A DNA stretch of 64,000 nt, taken from Homarus americanus. Its lineage: Eukaryota > Arthropoda > Malacostraca > Decapoda > Nephropidae. Both the position numbers and the translations under genes were made by a program. Shown in pieces: positions 31,700-43,190 of the stretch. The stretch spans positions 7,395,827 to 7,459,826 of the forward strand of contig NW_024722158.1 in assembly GCF_018991925.1 (NCBI RefSeq). The letters run 5' to 3'. Each line of letters starts with the position of its first letter. Position 1 is the first letter of the stretch. The notes under the pieces are model-generated. The model had not been told where the DNA came from. It worked only from the letters and a program-made list of their open reading frames with translations, and searched no databases.

Positions 31700-32625
31700 A
31701 ACAGATGTCCTCTTGTAGCCTGACACCTTCCTCTGGGGCGGTGCCATAATGGAGGTCTTTCCGTGACGATGGTGGAGTCTTAGGTGTCAGGTGAAGCGGT
31801 TTGATAGTCACAGAGACACTTTTGACACTTCCATGTTTATATAAATCATCTAATCAAAGAAGCAACATTGGTCTGAATGTTTTTAGTATTCGAGACATAA
31901 CATCCCGACTGACTAGACCTTCCCCAGTCTCCCCCAGGAAACACTAAAATTAACTCCTGGTCATTTGGGCTCAAAATCGTGCGTGAGGGAGCGAGGAACT
32001 GAGGCTCCAGAATGCTGTGTCCGGTCCTGATTCTTATCATTAACTTTATGACGTAGTTACTTCAGTATAAACTCTCACTTCAGGAACATTCGTTTTCAGT
32101 AACTTCTACTCTCTTACTTCCAACAGCCGAAAGAATGAGAGCTTTCCTGCAGCCAGTGGCCTCATGAAGACAAAGAAAGTTCAGCATCTCCCTTAACCAC
32201 ACAATATGAACCTCTTGTAGAAACAAAAGAGGATTCTGCCCCACAGGATCCGATCCTTTACGGTGGAGTTTACTGCCCACCAACCTAGGATCTAACCCTT
32301 TATGTTCTCAGCTTTATGTAGTTTATACCTTATAATGTGATATTATTTACCCGCCCAGGTTCTGACACTTTAATATAAGGTTTATCTCCGTCCCTCCTAT
32401 AAGACCACGAAGTTGTTGTTATTGTTGGTGAGACTGACGCAATAACCGAGCCGGAAGTAAAGTAATGTTAAAAAGGTTGTATAACTTAGAGAAGGATGGA
32501 AGGAGGGAGGGAGGAAGGCCAGGAAGATGGAAGGATGGGGTGAAGGACCTGGCAGGAGGGGTGGATAGGACATTAAGGAAGCAGCGACGTGCCTGAATTG
32601 TGCCGAGCCGTTTTTAAGGAAGGAT
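31700..32625. other. Ordinary unique-looking sequence, no feature recognised
   Basis: Mixed composition with no tandem structure. Small open frames occur on both strands (64 and 67 codons on the minus strand) without splice support. Confidence 0.4.
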
Positions 32626-32850
32626 GTGTTGGAGGTGGTGGTGGTGGAGGTGATGGTTGGTCGTGGTGTTGGAGGTGGTGGTGTTGGAGGTGGTGGTGGA
32701 GGTGGTAGTGATGGAGTTAATGGTGGGTCGTGGTGTTGGAGGTGATGGTGGAGGTGGTGGTGATGGAGTTAATGGTGGGTCGTGGTGTTGGAGTTAATGG
32801 TTGGGTCGTGGTGTTGGAGGTGATGGCGGAGGTGCTGGTGGAGTGAGAGG
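32625..32850. repeat. GGTGGTGTTGGAGGT tract
   Basis: GGTGGTGGTGATGGAGTTAA and GGGTCGTGGTGTTGGAG alternate; units near 50 bp. Confidence 0.85.
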
Positions 32851-32981
32851 CGACAGAGTTAAACCTGATGGATATCTCTTGTCTCGTTGTATAAGAGAAA
32901 CACCACTATAGCCATTTTGCACCATAATGTACAAGGGAGCCTGGTGAAAGGTGTGTGTGCGTAAGAACTCTACGGATACTG

Positions 32982-32984
<3 letters not shown>

Positions 32985-33051
<67 letters not shown>

Positions 33052-33124
33052 TGGTCAGAAAAGACAGACAGTAAGCTTGAAAGACAATCAGACAGACAGA
33101 CAGACAGACAGAAACACATATGAC

Positions 33125-33160
<36 letters not shown>

Positions 33161-33255
33161 AAAAAATGTAGAAATACGAGAACGAATAAAAAAAAAACAT
33201 ACACAACACTACAGATAAATAAACAGACAGACAGACAGACAGACAGACAGCGACA
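32985..33255. repeat. CA, CAGA and GA microsatellites
   Basis: (CA)n 32985-33049, (CAGA)n 33088-33111 and 33221-33251, (GA)n 33129-33157. Confidence 0.95.
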
Positions 33256-33769
33256 AGTATCAAGAAATAGGAGAGAGGTAAATAAAACTGAAGGAATATA
33301 CAGTACATCATCACAGGTAAATAACACACCTTTGTCAACATTGATCTAACCTTTAACGACCACGATATTTGTACTGTTAGTGTGTGTGTGTGTGTGTGGG
33401 TCTCTCTCTCTCTCTCTCAAATATAATATAAAATCATTAAATCCTCAAAATAAATTAATCCCCTGAAGATCAATCCATTCTCTTCATTATATTCAACCTC
33501 ATCTTTTTTATTTTTTCCCCATTCAACTTTACGAGAGTTGGGAACTAATAAATAATCCCTGTGACATAGTAAGCGACAAGTTCCGAGGATAAACGTCACA
33601 TTACACCGCGTCACGATGGTCGTAAATCAGTTTAGATGCAATAAGGACTAACCGATCTTATGCCACCTGATGGGATATTCTGGATCAGCTGAGCGCCGTC
33701 ATTGTTTGTAAACAAAGTCGCATGGCCTAAAGTGAGGTAGCAGGGATGATGGATTCGTCTTGATATAAA

Positions 33770-34340
33770 AATTGAATCTTTACACCTTCTTGGACTGGAT
33801 TGGACTTTCTAGCTCAATATGGACGTTTATTAAGTTTGTGAGATATTTTGGACGTTTTGGTTTGGACTTCAATTAAGCCCGAGATTGTGGCGGACTTAAT
33901 CTAAAAGGACACATCAGGTTGAGAACTTTTTCTTCGTGGAAAATGGACTTCGGGACGTGTTGGAGTGGACTTGTTACTCCTATAAATGAACGTATTTGGG
34001 ACTTTGAAACATTTTGGACCTATTGGACGTAACCTAGGGAATTTATCACTCCCTTTGGACGCAACGTAAGCATTGGACTGTACTGGATTGGACTTTCTAG
34101 TTTAAAAGAGTCGTATTCTTCTATCAGGTTCCTATAGAAGCAATTTGAACGTTTGATATGGGACTTGTCACCCACTGTGGACGAGTATAAGAAGGCTGGA
34201 AGCTGTCAAACGTGTCCATATCAAACCCCATTGGACTTTTATTAGACCGTAAAACGTGCTGGAGCGAACCTGTCATCCCCCCCCCCCTCCCCCCCTTTCC
34301 CTTAGACGTTAATATACGAAACGGGAAATTGTGGGTCATA
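33770..34340 (+). repeat. Two diverged copies of a roughly 290-300-bp unit
   Basis: CTGGATTGGACTTTCTAG occurs at about 33795 and 34083 (288 bp). GACGTGTTGGAGTGGACTTGT near 33953 matches AACGTGCTGGAGCGAACCTGT near 34253 (300 bp). TTGGACTTT words are scattered throughout, so a shorter ancestral unit is likely. Confidence 0.5.
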
Positions 34341-34516
34341 ATTCGTAGGGGTTGGGGGGTGAAGAAAGTGCCATAGGGGGGAGGTGTCGGTAAGGTTCAT
34401 AGTCGTAGGTGCTGGCGAGGATATCGTAAACCTTATCAGCCGGACAACTTGGCGGGTTAAGATGGCTTTTCCGCTCGGTTGGGATGGAGAGTAGATCTTT
34501 GTGTTGCCTTGGTAAT

Positions 34517-34520
<4 letters not shown>
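34336..34520 (-). CDS. Open stretch with coding-like composition, unrecognised
   Basis: A minus-strand frame without ATG reads LLSIPTERKSHLNPP, then CPADKVYDILASTYDYEPYR, and stops at TGA 34336. Its 5' side is a (GA)n run, which cannot serve as an acceptor. A 25-bp nucleotide match (TTAAGATGG...GCTCG...TTGGGATG) to the retroelement-like insertion at 56.23 kb hints at a transposon remnant. Confidence 0.12.

Positions 34521-34522
<2 letters not shown>

Positions 34523-34552
<30 letters not shown>
34523..34552. repeat. (CT)n microsatellite
   Basis: Fifteen CT units after GGTAATAAAA. Confidence 0.95.
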
Positions 34553-34557
<5 letters not shown>

Positions 34558-34639
34558 AACCAAGTAAATAAAATGTCTCCGAAACTCCCCTGAGACTCGA
34601 CCTGGAGCTATATATATATATATTTGTTTGCATATTCCA

Positions 34640-34885
34640 CGTTATAAAAGACTACACACGTTCACACACTCCTACGAGAATAAATTAGTTACGTTCATTT
34701 ATTCCTTACGTGAAGAAATTGGCTACGTTCATTCATTCCTTTCGAGAATAAATTGGCTACGTTCATTCATTCCTTACGTGAAGAAATTGGCTACGTTCAT
34801 TCATTCCTTACGTGAAGAAATTGGCTACGTTCATTCATTCCTTACGTGAAGAAATTGGCTACGTTCACATCCTTCCACACAAAAA
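34640..34885. repeat. 34-bp minisatellite (TTCATTCATTCCTTACGTGA)
   Basis: Six units, the last four nearly identical, with AGAAATTGGCTACG completing the unit. Decayed pieces extend to 34960. Confidence 0.92.
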
Positions 34886-35255
34886 ATATTCTAAACGCAT
34901 TCACAAATTTCTCCCAATACGACAAGAAAATTAGATACGTTCACAAAGAGCTCTCCACAAAAGAAACAACAGCCAGATTCCTTATAAATCCTGAGCAGCC
35001 AAACGTTCCAACGCCACTCCTATGACACCGAAATACCTCTTCAGCCTTGCCATAACACAATGCCTATCTCAGTAACTCCTTATTTCCGGGTTAAAACAAA
35101 AACAATATGGAGGGTTGTGTGTGGGTTTCTTTTTATATAAACCAACATAAACAAGGAGTTAAAATATTGGGGCAGTTTTTTTTTTTTTTTTTTTAGTACG
35201 GGGAGATGAGTGGTTTCCGACCTGGACAAGATTGAGAAAGTGGAGAGGGTGTTTG

Positions 35256-35277
35256 TCTCTCTCTCTCTCTCTCTCTC

Positions 35278-35330
<53 letters not shown>

Positions 35331-35340
35331 CTACCCATAG
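35256..35340. repeat. (CT)n tract ending in CCCATAG
   Basis: CT run interrupted by TACC and TTC; its end is an acceptor-like CTCCTACCCATAG. Confidence 0.9.
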
Positions 35341-35459
35341 CACCTACTGACGTGACTAAAGCAGGGGCTGAGACGGTGCATAATAGATTTGAGTTTATAG
35401 AAGTACACTGTATGGAAGTACAGTTTATGGAATCTTACGAGCTACTCACTAAAATTTAA
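35341..35459 (+). CDS. Candidate terminal exon, unrecognised
   Basis: After the CT tract and CCCATAG the frame PTDVTKAGAETVHNRFEF ... ESYELLTKI runs 38 codons to TAA. The other two frames stop early. The stop lies one base before a 12-bp minisatellite, so the piece is bounded by repeats on both sides. A 38-codon open frame is not rare by chance. Confidence 0.2.
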
Positions 35460-35460
35460 A

Positions 35461-35732
35461 AGATGTCCACAAGATGTCCACAAGATGTCCACAAGATGTC
35501 TTCAAGATGTCCTCAAGAAGTCCACAAGATGTCCACTAGATGTCCTCAAGATGTCCACAAGATGTCCACAAGATGTCTTCAAGATGTCCTCAAGAAGTCC
35601 ACAAGATGTCCACAAAATATCCTCAAGATGTCCACAAGATGTCCACAAGATGTCTTCAAGATGTCCTCAAGAAGTCCACAAAATCTCCACAAGATGTCCA
35701 CACACATGATGTCCACAAGATGTCCTTAAGGT
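35461..35732. repeat. 12-bp minisatellite (AAGATGTCCACA) with 77-bp higher order
   Basis: Variants GTCTTC, GTCCTC and AAGTCC recur in fixed order; GATGTCTTC is at 35498, 35575 and 35652, giving 77 bp. Confidence 0.93.
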
Positions 35733-35814
35733 GTGAGACAGACATCGACGTCGCATCCATTACAGGACAACATCAAAGGATCATTCCAACATAATTCCTA
35801 GATTGGATTCCGGG

Positions 35815-36060
35815 TGATCTTTTTTCGCATTGAATTTCGGATAATGACTCACTTTATTTAAACTTCGTATAATTTGATATTTTCTACCTTTATATTTCGG
35901 ATAATGACACTTTTTTTTAATTTGAATTTCGGATAATTAGATACTTTTTATATATATTTCGGATAACGAGATACTGTTTTATGTGAATTTCAGATAATGT
36001 GATAGAAATATTGTTTTTGTGTTGTAAATAGACTTTCGGATAATGAGTTATTACTTTATT
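35815..36060. repeat. Degenerate TTTCGGATAATGA repeat
   Basis: TTTCGGATAA recurs about six times at 30-60 bp with T-rich spacers. Confidence 0.75.
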
Positions 36061-36078
36061 CATTTTTTTTTTACTTAC

Positions 36079-36129
36079 CAGAGTTACCGTGGATCACGTA
36101 ACACCATAAGAGGAACAGTTGAGGATAAA
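36079..36129 (-). CDS. Possible 51-bp internal exon, unrecognised
   Basis: Minus strand: CTTTTTTTTTCTAAG acceptor, 51 bp, CTG|GTAAGT donor. Only the frame TT plus YPQLFLLWCYVIHGNS is open. Donor is strong and acceptor fair; 17 open codons are not unusual. Confidence 0.18.
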
Positions 36130-36221
36130 CTTAGAAAAAAAAAGTTTGTGAAGTAATGAATAGGACGAGTGGATGAACTGAAGGACAACCTGGACTAACG
36201 AAGCAGGTAAGCAGGTAGTGC

Positions 36222-36337
36222 TAACCTAACCTAACCTAACCTAACCTAACCTAACCTAACCTAACCTAACCTATCCTAACCTAACCTAACCTAACCTAAC
36301 CTAACCTATCCTAACCTAACCTAACCTAACCTAACCA
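36222..36337. repeat. (CCTAA)n block, longest in the window
   Basis: About 23 pentamers with two CCTAT interruptions. The motif is the canonical arthropod telomere repeat but flanks on both sides are ordinary DNA, so the block is interstitial. Confidence 0.97.
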
Positions 36338-36639
36338 AGTAACTACAAACTAATTAAAACTAAGATTATGATAAAAATGATGATTATTTAGAGCAATTGT
36401 TTTTGTTTTGCTGTCGAATGGAGATTAAAACCAAAAAAAAATTACCATCCTGTTCTTGCATCAAATTAGCTTTGTAAGTAATTGTATTTAATGCGTGAGC
36501 TCAGCTGAGTGTCAAATGTATATAGCCAGTTAAAATAGCGAGGGTGTATTATTCATGTGATGTCAACAGCGTTTTATATTATTATTATTAGGACCCCGTG
36601 TGTTGTGATGGGTTATATTGCCTGGTTGAGAGTTGTTGT

Positions 36640-36832
36640 TTGTTGTGGTGGTAGTTGGTGTTTGTTGTGGTGGTGGTTGTTGTTGTGGTGGGAGATGTTA
36701 TTGTTATTGTTGTTATTATTATTATTATTATTATTATTTGTGTTATTTTTGTTGTTGTTATTATTAGTATTAGTGTTGTTATTATCGTTATTATTATTAT
36801 TGTTATTGTTGTTATTACTTAGGTATTATTAA
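36640..36832. repeat. GTT/ATT trinucleotide tract
   Basis: GTGGTGGTTGTTGTTG passing into (ATT)n and (GTT)n. Confidence 0.9.
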
Positions 36833-37219
36833 TTAAGATTCTCCCTTCACATCAATCGTGTCATCAGCATAAAATAAGACTCACTACACACCTTACGGTC
36901 AGCTGAGAATTAACTAGGGCTATATACCATGTTATATACCCAATTAACTACCTCGTTAAGGAAGAACTTACCCGCTGTTAATCACCCAATAACTCAGGCG
37001 TAATTACTTGTAAAATCACAAACTCTAATTTTATCACGAGGGAAAAAATTTATCCTGTGGACAACTGTGGGGCAAAAACTCTTAATGGTTTACTTTCTTA
37101 ATTAATTCTTTCGGGGGGATTTTTTTTTGTCTCCGAGTTGACTAGTTTATATATACGGATTTATTTATATACATTATGAATATATTTATACATGTATATG
37201 CAGATAGAGGCATGTAAAC

Positions 37220-37301
37220 ACACACATGTATACAGAGTCGAATGTATGTAATATCCATATACATAATTATAGACGAATATCTGTAAATACACACACACAC
37301 A

Positions 37302-37385
<84 letters not shown>

Positions 37386-37500
37386 CCCCAAGCACATCCC
37401 CCCACGCACACATCCCCCCACACATCCCCCCACACACATCACACACACACACACACACACATCCCCCACGCACACATCCACACACACACACATCCATACA
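37220..37500. repeat. CA-rich block with CATCCCC inserts
   Basis: (CA)n interrupted by CATCCC and CATCCCCCCACG. AT-rich DNA precedes it from 36840. Confidence 0.93.
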
Positions 37501-37841
37501 AAGCTTAAAAACAAAAAACAATAAAAACAATAGTCAAATGATCAATCCTTTTCATTGTTTCTTCTAATATCACCACGAAAAATAAAAGCTCCCCCAAAAA
37601 AAGTACTTGAGGAATTTAACTTTTTTTTCTCAATTTATGCAGATTAAATCACTTATGTCAGAGCTGTTCCAACTTTCCAATGACAGGTAATAACTTTCTC
37701 TCGGACTGATGAAGAAAAATGGGATATTCTCAGTCTAGCTAATTATTTTTTTTTATTTTTTTTTTTACTCAATTCGAAAGGAAATACTTGATCATATTCC
37801 TCTGTTGGTAAAGATAATGGGTGGTGGTTCTTTCTCTGTAT

Positions 37842-37875
37842 AACCTGACCTGACCTGACCTGACCTGACCTAACC
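37842..37875. repeat. (CCTGA)n island
   Basis: Five CCTGA pentamers then CCTAACCC; a one-base variant of the telomere motif. Confidence 0.93.
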
Positions 37876-38076
37876 CTAAGAATATGGATCATTATTCTGA
37901 TTCTTTAACATTCTTACGTTTATTATTATCGAAAAGAAAAAAAAAACTTACATTGGGGAGTTTCAAAGGATTGTTGCGTTATTATCTTCACTACCTTTGC
38001 CTTAAGTGGACTGTATACATTCTAACCTTACCATTTTAATGACTTAATTGAAGGAGTTATGGGATATGTACTTCCT

Positions 38077-39358
38077 CACGTCTACAGTTTGATGCCTCAC
38101 GTCTACAGTTTGATGCCTCACGTCTACAGTTTGGTGCCTCACGTCTACAGTTTGATGCCTCACGTCTACAGTTTGATGCCTCACGTCTACAGTTTGATGC
38201 CTCCCGTCTACAGTTTGATGCCTCCCGTCTACAGTTTGATGCCTCGTCTACAGTTTGTTTACTCACGTCTACAGTTTGATGCCTCACGTCTACAGTTTGA
38301 TACCTCCCGGTCTACAGTTTGATGCCTCCACGTCTTTACAGTTTGATGCCTCGTCTACAGCTTGGTGCGTCTACAGTTTAGTTACTCCCGTCTACAGTTT
38401 GATGCTTCACGTCCAACAGTTTGATGCCTCAAGTCTACAGTTTGATGCCTCACGTCTGGTTGGTGCCTCCCGTCACAGTTTGGTGCCTCACGTCTACAGT
38501 TTGGTGCCTCACGTCTACAGCTTGATGCCTCACGCGGAGTCTACAGTTTGATGCCTCACTTCTACAGTTTGGTGCCTCACGTCTACAGTGTGGTGCCTCA
38601 CGTCTACAGTTTGGTGCCTCCACGTCTGCAACGATGCCTCCCGTCTACAGTTTGATGCCTCACTTCTACAGTTGGTGCCTCACGTCTACAGTGTGGTGCC
38701 TCCCGTCTCTACAGTTTGGTGCCTCACGTCTACAGTTTTGTGCCTCACGTCTACAGTTTGATGCCTAACGTCTACAGTTTGGTGCCTCCACGTCTACAGT
38801 TTGATGCCTAACGTCTACAGTTTGTGCCTCACGTCTACAGTTTGATGCCTAACGTCTACAGTTTGGTGCCTCCCGTCTACAGTTTGGTGCCTCCGTCTAC
38901 AGTGTGGTGCCTCACGTCTACAGTTTGTGCCTCACGTCTACAGTTTGGTGCCTCACGTCTACAGTTTTGTGCCTCACGTCTACAGTTTGATGCCTCACGT
39001 CTACAGTTTGGTGCCTCACGTCTACAGTGTGGTGCCTCACGTCTACAGTTTGGTACCTCCCGTCTACAGCCAGTGCCTCCCGTCTACAGTCTGATGCCTC
39101 ACGTCTACAGTTTGGTGCCTCACTCACTACAGTTTGATGCCTCACGTCTCAGTTGTCTACAGTTTGGTGCCTCACGTCTACAGTTTGATGCCTCACGTCT
39201 ACAGTTTGGTGCCTCACTTCTACAGTTTGGTGCCTCACGTCTACAGTTTGGTGCCTCACGTCTACAGTTTGGTGCCTCACGTCAAAAGTTTAGTGCCTCA
39301 CGTCTACAGTTTGGTGCCTCACGTCTACAGTTTGGTGCCTCACGTCTACAGTTTGATG
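38077..39358. repeat. 1.3-kb 21-bp minisatellite (CCTCACGTCTACAGTTTGAT)
   Basis: About 60 units. Because 21 bp is seven codons, both strands read seven-residue repeats (HVYSLMP, RLQFGAS or EASNCRR). Single-base indels shift the frame but hardly ever make stops. Confidence 0.97.
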
Positions 39359-39483
39359 GGAAAAAAACTTTAGAACCTGTGAGAGAATCTGGAGACTGGT
39401 ACTTAAGAAGGAGGAAAAAAAATCGTCTTATTATTCCAATTTGTTCAGAGTTAGAAGCTGCGGCGTTTCGTCTTGGTCATTAA
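38824..39483 (+). CDS. Repeat-derived ORF with unique C-terminal tail
   Basis: A 219-codon frame consists of RLQFGAS-type heptads for about 178 codons and then a unique tail: GKKTLEPVRESGDWYLRRR, KNRLIIPICSELEAAAFRLGH, stop. The tail is the only non-repetitive part. No Kozak context, signal peptide or known domain supports translation, and the heptads follow automatically from a 21-bp unit. Listed because the tail is continuous with the repeats. Confidence 0.1.
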   Translation: MPHVYSLMPNVYSLVPPVYSLVPPSTVWCLTSTVCASRLQFGASRLQFCASRLQFDASRLQFGASRLQCGASRLQFGTSRLQPVPPVYSLMPHVYSLVPHSLQFDASRLSCLQFGASRLQFDASRLQFGASLLQFGASRLQFGASRLQFGASRQKFSASRLQFGASRLQFGASRLQFDGKKTLEPVRESGDWYLRRRKKNRLIIPICSELEAAAFRLGH

Positions 39484-40600
39484 AGAAAGTTTTTCGTTCC
39501 AGTTTACATAAAATTAAAAGCCAGTACGGCGGATCACTTTCACGGCCAGGCTAAAATATATTCCAAGATACTAAGCCAACCTATTATTTCATCTTATTCC
39601 ATTTATATACTTTATTTTACATATATATTCATAAATACACAACTTAAACGCCAATATATATAATATTCGTACTTTTTCACTACATCGTAACCGGGAAATA
39701 ATTCTTGTTTGCATAATACACTCTGTTTTGATTCAGATTCGCGGGTTGTATTATTTCTGTTGTTTTTTTTCGTCTTCCTGGTTCTCTCCCATCTTCATAA
39801 ATTAACTTGATAAACAGTAGAAAGAGCAGAAAACATGGAGAGAATCCGTTAATGTTGTTTGTTTTTGAATGCAGTTATGTGAAAGCACCGCGTTGAGTGT
39901 GTATGTGTGCGTGTGTGTGTGTGTGTGTGTTAGGACGTGCCCTTGATGGATGATGGTGGTGGGTTGTGTGTGTGAGGGAGCCGACGGGGGGTGAAGCTGA
40001 AGTGCAGTAAAACACATTCGTTGCAGCAGTAAGAGTGAGGGAGTGGTAACAGCTAGTGATGAAGGGGAAGGGGTCGGGGGGCGGGGGGCGGGGGCTCTGT
40101 TTTTGCTTTAAATATCGGCTATTTTTGTTTTTTTATACTAGGAAATATCATTTTCATCATCATCATCACTATATTTCGTAAGCCAGTCAGAAGCGTAATT
40201 CACACAAACAAAAAATCGTATTATTTTTATAGTATACGTAAAAAAAATCAACGTTATATACCTCAGTAAAACAGCAGATTTATTATATTATTACTGGTGA
40301 ATAAATTTAACATGCTGTGAAACTTGGACGGATTATAATGATGAATATGGTGATGAGGTTATGAGTGAGACAGCTGCTGATGTCATATATAGATCTTGTA
40401 GTGTCGCCTGCAACCGCTAGATGGCACCTTCGCGTGGGAATATATTAGTCGTCGTCTTTTTTTAACATTGAGGAACTTTTTGTATATAAACAATAAGTCT
40501 GATCTATATTCCCAAGGCTAAATAGGACGATTTTTTTTTCGCGTCTGTTTAATGTTTAATACAAAAATACGTGAGGTTAATTTTATACACAAGAGTTCGA
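39484..40600. other. AT-rich unique DNA, short GT run
   Basis: (GT)n at 39907-39931 and a GGGGCGGGG patch near 40075-40093. Nothing else recognised. Confidence 0.4.
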
Positions 40601-40602
40601 TT

Positions 40603-40722
40603 TCCCTCTCATCAGATTTCCCTCACTTTTCATCAGATTTTTTTACCCTTCCCTCAGATTTTCCTCACCTCCCATCAGATTTTCCTCAACTCCCATCAGA
40701 TTTCCCTCAACTCCCATCATTC

Positions 40723-40788
<66 letters not shown>
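40603..40788. repeat. 20-bp repeat (CTCCCATCAGATTTTCCTCA) and (CT)n
   Basis: Six units, then (CT)n at 40724-40788 ending CAG, which resembles an acceptor followed by a 20-codon open stretch. Confidence 0.9.
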
Positions 40789-40790
<2 letters not shown>

Positions 40791-40861
40791 TTCCCCAGTG
40801 AGCTCTCAGGCTGAGGACGCCAGGGCTAGATTATTGATAAACTGCTGTTGCTGAGCTTCTT

Positions 40862-41080
40862 GTGGTCGTCCTTACTGTTGGGGACGTCCTGATTGTTGGA
40901 GATGCTGTTGGGGGACGTTCTGATTGTTGGAGATATTGTTGGGACGTCCTGGTTGTTGGAGATACTGTTGGGGGACGTTCTGATTGTTGGAGATACTGTT
41001 GGGGGACGTTCTGATTGTTGGAGATGTTTGTTGGGGGTTGTTCTGATTATTTGGAGATACTGTTGAGACGATTCAGTTAT
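40862..41080. repeat. 30-bp minisatellite (GGGGACGTTCTGATTGTTGG)
   Basis: Seven units of 28-31 bp completed by AGATACTGTT. Confidence 0.93.
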
Positions 41081-41454
41081 TGGAGACAGTGATGAAGACA
41101 TACATTGTTATTGATGGAGATAGAAAAAATCCTTTCCTCTCAAATCAAAATATAAAGACAAAGGTGACATAATTAACCCTATCATATCACCTGTCCATAA
41201 TTAAACCCTCTAATTCCTTGTCTTCACCTGAATCCAATTAACCTGTAATCCTATGAGTCAAGTTGAAGCTAGAGAGGAGATATGACCTTTCGAATCGAGC
41301 CAGGTCATGACCCTACTAACCTTATTCGACCTTGGTTTTGACCCACGAATTCTGATGCCTCTAAAGACACTCTTTTTACCAGAAGGAAAATCACACTTAA
41401 AAATTTGACGTTTTTTTTTTTTTTTAGTTTTCGGTGAATTTTTTGAGGTAATAT

Positions 41455-41660
41455 TTTGTGTCTGTTGTATTAGTGTGTGTATGATTTGTATAGTGTATTA
41501 ATATGTATGATAACAAGAGTGTATTAATGTGTATGATAAGTATAGTGTATTAATGAGTATGGCCAGTGTAACGTATTGTCGTGTTTGACCACTGCAGTAT
41601 AATGTATCACAGTGTATGATTAGTATAATTTATTCTGGTGTATGATCAACTAACGTCCTC
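41455..41660. repeat. Degenerate repeat (GTGTATTAATGTGTATGATA)
   Basis: Units of roughly 27-32 bp, clear to 41570 and decayed afterwards. Confidence 0.7.
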
Positions 41661-41704
41661 CCACTACACTACACAACAACTAAGACGGACAGACATACAC
41701 TTAC

Positions 41705-41736
41705 CTGGTCCTACCTGTAATAAACCAATATTATAC
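41705..41736 (-). CDS. Possible 32-bp micro-exon, unrecognised
   Basis: Minus strand: TGCTGTCTTCCTGTCAG, 32 bp, CCAG|GTAAGTG. One frame open (YNIGLLQVGP). Both sites are good; the peptide is too short to judge. Confidence 0.2.
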
Positions 41737-42019
41737 CTGACAGGAAGACAGCAGGTGGCCGTGTTGATATATGCAAACAGAAAATATTTATAACACAGAA
41801 AAAGTCATTTGAAGGGATTTAAATCTATTCAAATTGTAGATATATAAATGTATACTATATAGTGAAGATGTGTATAATGTGTATGTATAAAAGATAGTTT
41901 GGATGTGTTATAAAAACGATGAAGAACGAGAAGGAATTTTCAGCGTTAAGAAAAAAAAAAAAGATTATATAAATTATTTCCATCAGACCCACGTTATATA
42001 GAACACGCGAACATGTATT

Positions 42020-42076
42020 CTGTCTCACGTACACATAAAACCACACACACACATGGGAAGGGTAGGTGACGTACAT

Positions 42077-42108
<32 letters not shown>

Positions 42109-42230
42109 ATACACACAAGCATCCCCACACACACACACATAAAAATCCTCCCCCACACACACAAACACTCCCTGCACACATATTTAATTACCTTCCCTCC
42201 ACATACACACATACACACATACACATACCA
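42020..42230. repeat. CA-rich tract
   Basis: (CA)n 42077-42107 and CACACAT words around it. Confidence 0.85.
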
Positions 42231-42383
42231 AAGCTCATAAGTATGTAAATGATAAAACCCACTCTGATTTTTTTTTTTGTTAAGGGCAAGAGAGAGTAGG
42301 GTAAAAAATATGTTAGTAGGAGCCTTTGGGTACATTTTGTGACCAGGCGGCAGAGCTGAATGTATTGTTTAAGTAGATGAGAT

Positions 42384-42385
<2 letters not shown>

Positions 42386-42436
<51 letters not shown>

Positions 42437-42590
42437 ACTAGACTTTTATTTCTCTTTATTTCTCGTTCTCTCTCTCAAAACAAACCATACACACACTCTC
42501 TCTCTCTTTCTCTCGCTCTATCTCCCTCCTCCATCTCTCTCCTTCTCCCCTCCTTCCCCCTCCCTCCTCCCCCCCCTTCCCCACACCAGC
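42386..42590. repeat. (CT)n and pyrimidine tract leading to an acceptor
   Basis: (CT)n 42386-42433, then 100 bp of CTCCCTCC ending CCACACCAGCCAG. Confidence 0.9.
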
Positions 42591-42593
42591 CAG

Positions 42594-42836
42594 ATCTCAT
42601 CACTCGCTGTTAAACGATTTCGTGAAATACTTGATGGCGGGGGAGAGGCCGCACCCAGTGGCTTGACGAGAGACCAGGACGAGGAAAAAGAACTGGATCT
42701 ATCTTTCATAGGATTCTGGAAAGCGACTGGAAGGATTGAATACTTTATAGAGTCCTGGGTTTATCCTCATACTTTATTATTCACTGTTGATGGACTCGTG
42801 AAAGATGGAAAGACACTCTGTGGTTCCATTCAATGA
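42594..42836 (+). CDS. Candidate 80-codon exon ending in TGA, unrecognised
   Basis: A 100-bp pyrimidine tract ends in two overlapping acceptors (CACCAG and GCCAG). The frame behind them is open for 80 codons, the longest non-repetitive splice-linked frame in the window. It is polar and mixed: SSLAVKRFREILDGGGEA, then TRDQDEEKELDLSFIGFW, then TGRIEYFIESWVYPH, ending KTLCGSIQ and TGA. The first 40 residues look like a charged helical segment. No GT donor of quality lies inside, so it would be a last coding exon; AATAAC but no AATAAA follows. The opposite strand is also open for 63 codons over part of it. Family unknown. Confidence 0.33.
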   Translation: MSSLAVKRFREILDGGGEAAPSGLTRDQDEEKELDLSFIGFWKATGRIEYFIESWVYPHTLLFTVDGLVKDGKTLCGSIQ

Positions 42837-43190
42837 ATAACTTTATGAATGTGGAATGTTAATTTTTTTTTTTTTACATTTTTTTAAGGGGATGTAATTT
42901 CACTGTGATTTATGAGGTTGTTATTCAAGTTGTATATGAAATCACGAGATTAAATTACAACATTCAGTATGATTGCAACCGATAATGCCAAAAAAAAAAT
43001 ATGTAAAAGCTTCCTAAATTAGAATCCTTACTCCGCTCTTTTGAATACATGACGGGAATTAAAAAGTAAAAAAAAAATCATTTGAACTATGATTGAAGTC
43101 GATGAAGCGAGAGAAATCCTGGAGCGAAAATCCTAGATCCTATTTAATGGGTTTTCATAAGAACTAAGGAAAAAGGATTTGACGATTTCT
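42837..43190. other. AT-rich unique DNA, no feature recognised
   Basis: T and A runs, no repeat structure. Confidence 0.4.

Noticed and set aside
36222..36337. Possible chromosome end at the (CCTAA)n block
   Set aside because: Ordinary DNA continues on both sides and the block is only about 115 bp; it is interstitial.
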